Shown piece after piece: positions 1 through 4,817 of a stretch of DNA of 5,926 nucleotides. Source of the DNA: an uncultured Flammeovirgaceae bacterium (GTDB taxonomy: Bacteria > Bacteroidota > Bacteroidia > Cytophagales > Cyclobacteriaceae); assembly GCA_946886805.1 (NCBI GenBank), contig CAMPJM010000270.1, forward strand, positions 1 to 5,926. The letters run 5' to 3'. Every line of letters starts with the position of its first letter. Within the stretch, counting starts at the first letter, position 1. The notes below the pieces were generated by a model. It made no database searches. It was not told where the DNA came from and worked only from the letters and a program-made list of their open reading frames with translations. Made by a program: the position numbers and the translations under genes.

Positions 1-99
1 AATTCTCCTTTCTTTGGTAAAGAGTTGACGGGAAAAGTGATGGGCGTTTTTAATCAAGGAAAATTCATTTTAGAGGAAAGCTTGATAAAGGTATCATGA
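1..99 (+). CDS. Dihydroorotase, C-terminal end only (partial)
   Basis: Frame 1 is open from the left edge to TGA at 97-99 and gives 32 residues starting NSPFFGKELTGKVMGVFNQG. The pattern N-S/T-P-F-x-G-K-x-L-x-G-K-V with a following G-K is the typical end of class I-type dihydroorotases and related cyclic amidohydrolases, where the last strands form the small beta-sandwich domain that packs against the TIM barrel. Dihydroorotase interconverts N-carbamoyl-L-aspartate and L-dihydroorotate in cytoplasmic pyrimidine synthesis. The metal-binding histidines and the catalytic aspartate lie outside the window, so activity cannot be judged. Another amidohydrolase, such as a hydantoinase or allantoinase, is possible but fits the tail less well. 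The next gene begins 31 bases later on the same strand, with no terminator-like structure between them, so this is probably the upstream member of the operon. Confidence 0.72.
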   Translation, partial: NSPFFGKELTGKVMGVFNQGKFILEESLIKVS

Positions 100-130
100 A
101 GCAGTCTCTCAAAACTGTAAAGCATTATTT

Positions 131-652
131 ATGAAAATCTCAAACCCACTTATTGCTGTACCTGTTAAATATGGTTTTGTAGGAGGGATGTTATCTATTC
201 TGGTATTTGTTTTAGTGTATCAATTGGACAGAAATCCCCTTACAGTTTATGGGAATTTTGATTTCAGTTTTCTGCTTTTTCCAATATTTATTGCCTTTAG
301 TTTAAAAGATTTCCGGGATAACTGGAACGATAAATCGATGAAATTTTGGCAAGGAATGACTATCGGGTTTATAAATTATAGTGCAATTGCGATTATTTCT
401 GCTATTTTTATCTTTTTGTTTTTGACTTTCATTGATCATACCTTGTTAACTGAATATATTAGTGATCGTTCTTTATTAATAGTTGAAATGAAGGATGAAA
501 TGATCAAGACTATGGGGCAGGCCGTTTATGAAACAACCTATCGGGAAGTACAGGAAACTACCGCTTATGTAATAGCATTAGACGATTTTTTGAAAAAGGT
601 TTTTATTGGATTATTTTTAACCATAATATTAAGTGTCATATTTAGAAAATAA
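131..652 (+). CDS. DUF4199-type integral membrane protein (first of a pair)
   Basis: This 173-residue protein has four predicted membrane helices at about residues 13-30, 43-59, 74-101 and 150-171. A polar, helix-forming stretch of about 48 residues (102-149, rich in Glu, Met and Thr) lies between helices 3 and 4. A charged loop with FRDNW (61-65) follows helix 2, then a F-W-Q-G-M-x-x-G motif (72-79) at the start of helix 3. This layout and length match DUF4199 proteins of Bacteroidota, whose function is unknown to me. The ATG at 131 is the first in frame and places helix 1 right after a short N-terminus. There is no Shine-Dalgarno sequence, as is common in this phylum. The gene sits 31 bases after the dihydroorotase end and 12 bases before a second DUF4199 gene. 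The two share topology but little obvious sequence, so the duplication would be old. An inner-membrane location is inferred. No catalytic motif is visible. Confidence 0.8.
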   Translation: MKISNPLIAVPVKYGFVGGMLSILVFVLVYQLDRNPLTVYGNFDFSFLLFPIFIAFSLKDFRDNWNDKSMKFWQGMTIGFINYSAIAIISAIFIFLFLTFIDHTLLTEYISDRSLLIVEMKDEMIKTMGQAVYETTYREVQETTAYVIALDDFLKKVFIGLFLTIILSVIFRK

Positions 653-664
653 ACAGGTAAGGTT

Positions 665-1204
665 ATGAATTCTGTACAAAAAGAAAATATCTTAAAATTT
701 GGCTTACTGATAGGTATAATTAATATCATAATAGGGTTATTAATTTATATCGTAGACATCACTTTAATGGTTACCTGGTGGATAGGAATATCAATTTTAG
801 TTATTAATTTCTGTTTGGTGCTTTATGCTGGCTTCTCTTATAGAAAATCATTAGGTGGTTTTCTATCCTTTAAGAATGCTTTCGTTTTTATATTTTTAAC
901 GCTTGTCTTATCAGGCTTTTTAGGCTTGCTATTTAATATGCTTTTATTCAATGTATTAGATCCAGGATTAGGAGAAGTTTTGACAGATGAATCAGTTAAA
1001 CAAGTGGTGGCAATGATGGAAAGTTTTGGCACTCCTGAAGAAGACATAGATAGGGCTATGGAAGAAGCCAGGGCAAATGCCTCAGGTCAGTTTTCTCTGG
1101 TTGGGAGTATAAAAACTTACCTGTGGTCTTTTATTGGCTATGCTATAGGCGCATTGATTGCGGGGGCAATTGTAAAGAGGAAGAACCCTGAACTAGAATA
1201 TTAA
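665..1204 (+). CDS. DUF4199-type integral membrane protein (second of a pair)
   Basis: This 179-residue protein has predicted membrane helices at about residues 11-31, 35-57, 71-98 and 150-171. Between helices 2 and 3 is RKSLGGFLSFKNAF (60-73), a stretch very typical of DUF4199 proteins. Between helices 3 and 4 is an acidic amphipathic segment (99-148) with DESVKQVV and a TPEEDIDRAMEEA run, probably a soluble helical hairpin at the membrane face. The tail KRKNPELEY is basic then acidic; by the positive-inside rule the C-terminus is probably cytoplasmic. The ATG at 665 lies 12 bases after the preceding stop, and a weak AAGG is the only possible ribosome-binding sequence. The glycosyltransferase start follows 19 bases after the stop. 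The family has no known activity. Being next to a lipid-linked sugar transferase makes a role in envelope glycolipid handling a reasonable guess, not a demonstrated one. Confidence 0.85.
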   Translation: MNSVQKENILKFGLLIGIINIIIGLLIYIVDITLMVTWWIGISILVINFCLVLYAGFSYRKSLGGFLSFKNAFVFIFLTLVLSGFLGLLFNMLLFNVLDPGLGEVLTDESVKQVVAMMESFGTPEEDIDRAMEEARANASGQFSLVGSIKTYLWSFIGYAIGALIAGAIVKRKNPELEY

Positions 1205-1210
1205 AAGGAG
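1205..1210 (+). promoter_or_regulatory. Shine-Dalgarno-like AAGGAG before the glycosyltransferase
   Basis: AAGGAG lies 13 bases before the ATG at 1224. It is the only good anti-16S match in front of any gene here. The spacing is longer than the usual 5-9 bases, and Bacteroidota depend little on this sequence, so its effect is uncertain. No closer in-frame start codon offers a better spacing. Confidence 0.35.
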
Positions 1211-1223
1211 ATCGCAACAAAAT

Positions 1224-2186
1224 ATGGATAAATTGGATATTTCAGTTATCGTTCCTTTGTATAATGAAGAGGAATCTATTACTGAATTGTGTGAGTGGAT
1301 TGATCGGGTGATGTCTGAGAGAGGATTTTCTTATGAGGTTATATTGGTTGATGATGGTAGTACGGATACTTCCTGGGAGGTTATTAACGCTCTTACAAAA
1401 AGCAACAAAGCCGTCAAGGGAATTAGTTTTTCCAGGAATTACGGAAAATCTGCTGCTTTAAACACTGGTTTTGATTTTTGTTCAGGAAGCGTTGTAATTA
1501 CCATGGATGCAGATCTTCAGGATAGCCCGGATGAAATTCCTGGCCTCTACCATCTGATTGCCAATGAGAAATATGATTTGGTTTCCGGCTGGAAAAAGAA
1601 ACGTTACGACCCCATTAGTAAAACTATTCCTTCTAAATTCTTTAATTCTGTTACCAGTTTAATTTCCGGAATTGACATCCACGATTTTAATTGCGGGCTA
1701 AAGGCCTACCGGGCAAAAGTAGTAAAGAGTATTTCTATTTATGGGGAAATGCATAGATACATTCCGGTGATTGCAAAATGGAATGGTTTTATAAAAATAA
1801 CAGAAAAACCGGTTCAACATAGGCCCAGGAAGTATGGTGAGACCAAATTTGGTATAGAGCGTTTTATTTTTGGTTTCCTTGATCTGTTATCAATCACGTT
1901 TGTGTTTAAATTCAAGAAGCGCCCCATGCACTTTTTTGGAACCTTGGGTACCTTATCGTTTCTGATGGGGCTTATTATTACAATAGGTATTATAGGTCAA
2001 AAGCTATACTACCTTTACCAAAACTGGGGAGCCCGAGATGTGACCAATCAACCTTTGTTTTTCCTTGCACTCGTTGCTTTAATTGTAGGAGTCCAGCTTT
2101 TTTTAGCGGGGTTTTTAGCAGAATTGATTACAATTAACTCCGGAAAGAAGAGTGACTATCTAATAGAAGAAAAAATAGGATTATAA
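1224..2186 (+). CDS. Polyprenyl-phosphate glycosyltransferase, GT2 family (DPM1/ArnC/GtrB-like)
   Basis: This 320-residue protein has an N-terminal GT-A fold domain (about 1-225) and two C-terminal membrane helices (about 236-258 and 277-303). Visible family motifs are ISVIVPLYNEEESI (6-19), VDDGST (42-47) for nucleotide binding, the metal-binding D-A-D at 95-97 in MDADLQDSPDEI, FNCGLKAYR (155-163), and the H-R-P-R-K-Y-G-E-T-K-F segment (199-209), the basic lipid-phosphate-binding region seen in ArnC and GtrB. Length matches ArnC and GtrB (just over 300 residues). Such enzymes transfer a sugar from a nucleotide donor to undecaprenyl or another polyprenyl phosphate on the cytoplasmic face of the inner membrane, supplying a donor for glycan, LPS or protein glycosylation. 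The sugar cannot be read from sequence. It is the last gene of the plus-strand run, 19 bases after the second DUF4199 gene. Its last six bases are shared with the convergent methyltransferase gene. Confidence 0.92.
   Translation: MDKLDISVIVPLYNEEESITELCEWIDRVMSERGFSYEVILVDDGSTDTSWEVINALTKSNKAVKGISFSRNYGKSAALNTGFDFCSGSVVITMDADLQDSPDEIPGLYHLIANEKYDLVSGWKKKRYDPISKTIPSKFFNSVTSLISGIDIHDFNCGLKAYRAKVVKSISIYGEMHRYIPVIAKWNGFIKITEKPVQHRPRKYGETKFGIERFIFGFLDLLSITFVFKFKKRPMHFFGTLGTLSFLMGLIITIGIIGQKLYYLYQNWGARDVTNQPLFFLALVALIVGVQLFLAGFLAELITINSGKKSDYLIEEKIGL
2181..2186. other. Shared palindromic Leu-stop hexamer of two convergent genes
   Basis: TTATAA is its own reverse complement. On the plus strand it is the last leucine codon (TTA) and stop (TAA) of the glycosyltransferase. 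On the minus strand it is the last leucine codon and stop of the methyltransferase. There is no intergenic space between the two genes for a conventional terminator. Confidence 0.95.
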
Positions 2187-2948
2187 TTTTTGACAAAAGT
2201 AAATTATTTCATCATCCGGAAGCGCATAGCGTTTCCGGAAATTGCTATCGATTTCCTGCGCATAATCTTCTTCTGTTACATGAAACCCGCCCTTTTCAAG
2301 CCTTTGTTTATAATCTTTCCCGAACGTTCTTAAATGGTCGTTTTGTCCAAAGGCTTTTTCTCTGTCTGCGGGCTCGGTTATGCTTTTGTCTTCATAAGTC
2401 ACGTCAAGTGTATAATCCATCGGTGATTGAATGATGGCCCATCCCCCTGGCTTTAAAACCCGGTGAAGCTCGGCCATACAATGTATATCATCTTCAACAT
2501 GTTCCATCACATGGTTGCAGAACGTTACATCAAAAGTGTTTTCATCAAAAGGAATGTCATGTAAATCCATCTTTACTTTGGCTAACGGAGACTCTATGTC
2601 GGCAGTGATATAATCTAAATTAGACAACGCTTCAAATTTGTCTATAAAACACAATTCAGGGGCAACATGTAAAACCTTTAAATTGTCTTTAAAAAAATTG
2701 GTTTTATTCTTCAAAAAAAGCCACATCAATCTATGTCGCTCTAAAGTAAGGCAAGATGGGCACAAGGCGTTTTGGCGGCTGGTCATTCTTCCATAAGGCA
2801 AAAATTTTCGAAATGATTTTTTGCACACCGGGCATTCTACATTATCGCCTCTGTAGAAAACAGTAACTATTTTCAATACTATATGACTGAATAGTTGTAG
2901 ATATTTTCTCGGAACTTTTCTTAAGAAGAAACTAATTATGTATTTCAC
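2181..2948 (-). CDS. Class I SAM-dependent methyltransferase with N-terminal Cys4 module
   Basis: This 255-residue protein starts with a basic, hydrophobic segment (1-33). A CPVC pair (C39, C42) and a CPSC pair (C63, C66) follow, which together look like a zinc-ribbon or knuckle. A Rossmann methyltransferase core runs from about 90. Motif I is VLHVAPE (92-98) in place of the usual D-x-G-x-G. An acidic residue after strand 2 (D117, in TADIES), CNHVMEHVEDD (144-154) and LHRVLKPGGW (161-170) fit the Methyltransf_11 family. The substrate is unknown; relatives are often near envelope polysaccharide genes, and the glycosyltransferase partner here is convergent. The start is GTG at 2948, 16 bases after the purB stop. 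No Shine-Dalgarno sequence is seen, and the next in-frame Met (residue 55) would cut the first cysteine pair. The gene is probably cotranscribed with purB. Confidence 0.85.
   Translation of the reverse strand: MKYIISFFLRKVPRKYLQLFSHIVLKIVTVFYRGDNVECPVCKKSFRKFLPYGRMTSRQNALCPSCLTLERHRLMWLFLKNKTNFFKDNLKVLHVAPELCFIDKFEALSNLDYITADIESPLAKVKMDLHDIPFDENTFDVTFCNHVMEHVEDDIHCMAELHRVLKPGGWAIIQSPMDYTLDVTYEDKSITEPADREKAFGQNDHLRTFGKDYKQRLEKGGFHVTEEDYAQEIDSNFRKRYALPDDEIIYFCQKL
2215..2239 (+). terminator. Hairpin just past the glycosyltransferase stop, possible 3' end structure
   Basis: TCCGGAAGCGC (2215-2225) and GCGTTTCCGGA (2229-2239) pair over 11 positions around the loop ATA. In plus-strand RNA one of the pairs is G-U; in minus-strand RNA the same position is a C-A mismatch, so the stem is stronger as part of the plus-strand message. 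It begins 29 bases after the glycosyltransferase stop and lies inside the end of the methyltransferase coding sequence (about residues 237-245). No U-run follows (the next bases are AATTGC), so it is not a canonical intrinsic terminator. It could stabilise a 3' end or act with Rho, or simply reflect coding constraint. Confidence 0.35.
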
Positions 2949-2964
2949 GTGGCTATATAAATAA

Positions 2965-4314
2965 TTACAATGAAATTCCTGTATAGTTATACGGGCTTAT
3001 TTGCCGCAATTCAGCTTTGATTTCCTCACTTACAGGCAAGTTATTGATAAAGCTTTGCATGGTGGCCTCGGTTATCTTTTCATTTTTTCTGGTGAGGTCT
3101 TTAAGGGCTTCATACGGTTTTGGAAATCCCTCTCTTCTCAAGACCGTTTGGATCCCTTCTGCTACTACCGCCCAATTGTCATCTAAATCCTTTTTGATTG
3201 CTTCTTGATTTAATTCCAGTTTAGCCATTCCCTTTTTTAAAGATTCGAAGCCTATAAGGGTATGTGCTATTGGAACACCGATGTTCCTTAAAACAGTGGA
3301 GTCGGTAAGATCGCGCTGGAGCCTTGATATTGGAAGTTTGCCTGAAAGATGTTCAAAAATAGCATTGGCTATACCAAAATTGCCTTCGGCATTTTCAAAA
3401 TCTATTGGGTTTACCTTATGAGGCATGGCGGAGGAGCCTATCTCTCCTTCTTTAATTTTTTGTTTAAAATAACCCATAGATATGTATTGCCAGATATCCC
3501 TTGCAAAATCTATGTATATGGTATTGATCCTTTTTAAGTTATCAAATATAGCCGCTAAATTATCGTAATGCTCTATCTGGGTGGTTGGATAGCTTCTCTC
3601 TAGTCCCAATCGGTTTTTTATGAAATTATTTCCAAATGTATTCCAATCAATTTGAGGGTAAGCTAGGTGATGTGCATTGAAATTACCAGTGGCACCTCCA
3701 AATTTTGCAGAATAGGGGATGTGCAATAAAAGTCCAAGTTGACGATTTACCCGCTCATAAAAAACCATCAGCTCTTTTCCCAAACGAGTAGGAGAAGCAG
3801 GTTGGCCGTGCGTCCTGGCCAACATAGGTTCTGCTTTATATTCGATTGCAATGTTATAAAGCATGTCCTGCACGTTTTCTAAAGTCATTAACAAGGATTC
3901 AAGCATGCCATCCTTCAATGATAATGGAATTGCCGTGTTGTTGATATCCTGGGAAGTAAGGCCAAAATGGATAAATTCTTTGTATTCCCCCAGAGAAATT
4001 TTATCAAAACATTCCTTTAAATAATACTCCACAGCTTTCACATCATGATTGGTGGTTTTTTCGATCTCCTTGATCTTTAGGGCTTCATTTTCATCGAAAT
4101 CGGTTAAGATTTTTCTTAATGCAACGTATTTCTCAGGAGTAACACCTTTTAGTTGCGGTAGCGGCAACTCACATAAGGCAATAAAATACTCTATTTCAAC
4201 TTTTACACGGTAGTATATAAGTCCATATTCCGAAAAATATTGAGCAATAGAAGTAACCTGTTTTCTGTACCTGCCATCTATAGGGGATATAGCAGTAAGT
4301 GCTTGTAAATTCAT
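2965..4314 (-). CDS. purB: Adenylosuccinate lyase (PurB)
   Basis: This 449-residue enzyme of the fumarase/aspartase superfamily makes two fumarate-releasing cuts in purine synthesis: SAICAR to AICAR, and adenylosuccinate to AMP. It is a cytoplasmic homotetramer in the family. Recognisable segments are LTAISPIDGRYR (6-17), EKTTNHDVKAVEYYLK (85-100), FIHFGLTSQDINN (114-126), ARTHGQP (166-172, with the catalytic H169), the TTQIEHYD stretch (244-251) and the signature GSSAMPHKVNP (293-303), whose serines include the catalytic base on the mobile loop. All key residues are intact, and length is close to the 456 residues of E. coli PurB, which it resembles throughout. The start was set at ATG 4314: it aligns with E. 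coli MELSSLTAVSPVDGRY, whereas the in-frame ATG at 4353 overlaps the predicted -7 promoter box. The gene leads a probable operon with the methyltransferase. Confidence 0.97.
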   Translation of the reverse strand: MNLQALTAISPIDGRYRKQVTSIAQYFSEYGLIYYRVKVEIEYFIALCELPLPQLKGVTPEKYVALRKILTDFDENEALKIKEIEKTTNHDVKAVEYYLKECFDKISLGEYKEFIHFGLTSQDINNTAIPLSLKDGMLESLLMTLENVQDMLYNIAIEYKAEPMLARTHGQPASPTRLGKELMVFYERVNRQLGLLLHIPYSAKFGGATGNFNAHHLAYPQIDWNTFGNNFIKNRLGLERSYPTTQIEHYDNLAAIFDNLKRINTIYIDFARDIWQYISMGYFKQKIKEGEIGSSAMPHKVNPIDFENAEGNFGIANAIFEHLSGKLPISRLQRDLTDSTVLRNIGVPIAHTLIGFESLKKGMAKLELNQEAIKKDLDDNWAVVAEGIQTVLRREGFPKPYEALKDLTRKNEKITEATMQSFINNLPVSEEIKAELRQISPYNYTGISL

Positions 4315-4340
4315 GATGTTGCCTTTTGATATCGAAGGTG

Positions 4341-4348
4341 CAAAAGTA
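4341..4348 (-). promoter_or_regulatory. Bacteroidota-type -7 promoter box for purB
   Basis: Read on the minus strand these bases are TACTTTTG, matching the TAnnTTTG -7 consensus of Bacteroidota promoters. A transcript starting a few bases downstream would have a leader of about 20 bases before the ATG at 4314. No convincing -33 TTTG is seen at 19-21 bases upstream, so only half the promoter is supported. The box lies inside the stretch that a longer purB reading frame would use as codons, which argues for the shorter start. Confidence 0.55.
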
Positions 4349-4448
4349 AACATTTTTAATTGAATACCCTTTTTGGAGTGTTTTTTTGTAGGAATAAAAG
4401 CTGCTTTTGGATTTTTGACCGTGCGGAATGTAAGTTAATTTTCACACC

Positions 4449-4608
4449 AGTGTTAAGTTCAGTCATAAATTGCGGGAAAAGCAGTAGTTTGGTGCAGGTC
4501 AAGACACAAAAAATGAGCATAGCCATAGCCTATGTGAGGCTTTTTGTAACGCAGAGATGCGCCAAAAGGCACACTTATTTTCCCGTTGGTTTGTGCTTTC
4601 TTAACACT
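4449..4608. repeat. Segment bounded by a 9-base inverted repeat
   Basis: AGTGTTAAG at 4449-4457 is the exact reverse complement of CTTAACACT at 4600-4608. The 142 bases between hold several smaller stems. GTTAATTTT occurs as a direct repeat outside both arms (4434-4442, 4622-4630), but not directly adjacent to them, so it is not a clean target-site duplication. A pair of this length is expected about by chance when all sites in an AT-rich region this size are compared. Recorded as a candidate small repeat element only. Confidence 0.25.
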
Positions 4609-4618
4609 ATGAAATTCT

Positions 4619-4651
4619 TTTGTTAATTTTAATGCTTTGTTGGTAACTTTG
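4619..4651 (+). promoter_or_regulatory. Possible promoter for the reductase gene (TTTG-N21-TAACTTTG)
   Basis: TTTG at 4619-4622 and TAACTTTG at 4644-4651 are separated by 21 bases. This fits the Bacteroidota -33/-7 arrangement (TTTG, about 19-21 bases, TAnnTTTG). Transcription would begin near 4658 and give a leader of about 160 bases before the reductase ATG at 4818. The surrounding sequence contains several CTTTG units and is AT-rich, so a chance match is quite possible. Confidence 0.35.
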
Positions 4652-4780
4652 AGACTTTGAAGAGATAACATTTATTTCACCTGAACACAATAGATTTTTA
4701 TTATCCATCAAATCCCGTGTAGATTTAAACCAGGAGTTTATATTATCTGTTATATAAATAATTAAAATGAGGTAAGACTT

Positions 4781-4797
4781 TCCTAATGACATTAGGA
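4781..4797. promoter_or_regulatory. Perfect inverted repeat upstream of the reductase
   Basis: TCCTAAT (4781-4787) and ATTAGGA (4791-4797) form a perfect 7-base inverted repeat around GAC, ending 20 bases before the ATG at 4818. It could be an operator for a dimeric regulator or a small hairpin in the leader near the ribosome-binding region. There is no following T-run, so it is not a terminator. Confidence 0.35.
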
Positions 4798-4817
4798 TTA
4801 AATGACGCAAAAAAATC

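Larger units (their letters stand above)
4349..4817. other. Intergenic region of about 460 bases without a convincing gene
   Basis: This gap separates the divergent purB and reductase genes. Short open frames exist on both strands (4360-4626 plus; 4459-4671 and 4607-4846 minus), but none has recognisable motifs, ordered composition or a ribosome-binding site. What can be seen: a 9-base inverted repeat AGTGTTAAG (4449-4457) and CTTAACACT (4600-4608); a tandem CATAGC pair (4518-4529); a small stem AGCCT/AGGCT (4527-4541) followed by four T; a GCC-AAAA-GGC stem (4561-4570); three CTTTG units (4635-4659); GTTAATTTT occurring twice (4434-4442 and 4622-4630); and the palindrome at 4781-4797. It may hold both divergent promoters and possibly a degenerate intergenic repeat or small RNA, but none of this is proven. 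Confidence 0.6.

Noticed and set aside
838..1047. Minus-strand open frame inside the second DUF4199 gene
   Set aside because: It lies wholly within a gene with clear family features, and its translation is low in complexity and without motifs.
2168..2176. T-run downstream of the methyltransferase stop on the minus strand as an intrinsic terminator
   Set aside because: No stable hairpin precedes the run on that strand; the only nearby stem is TTTTG-t-CAAAA with a one-base loop.
3001..3537. Plus-strand open frames inside purB
   Set aside because: They are antisense to a highly conserved enzyme gene with intact motifs and have no independent signals.
4396..4408. AAAAGC-T-GCTTTT palindrome upstream of purB
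   Set aside because: It is short, AT-rich and has a one-base spacer, so chance occurrence in this sequence is likely.
4527..4545. Terminator-like stem AGCCT/AGGCT followed by T residues on the plus strand
   Set aside because: The stem has only five pairs, and no plus-strand gene precedes it. It is kept only as part of the description of the gap.
4360..4626. Plus-strand open frame of 88 codons in the purB-reductase gap
   Set aside because: It starts beside the purB promoter box and has no ribosome-binding site. Its cysteine- and phenylalanine-rich translation is typical of non-coding AT-rich sequence, and it covers the inverted repeats.
4459..4671. Minus-strand open frame of 70 codons in the same gap
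   Set aside because: It has no recognisable motif, membrane segment or start signal. Part of the translation comes from the short repeats and stems. It could be reconsidered if homologues are found.
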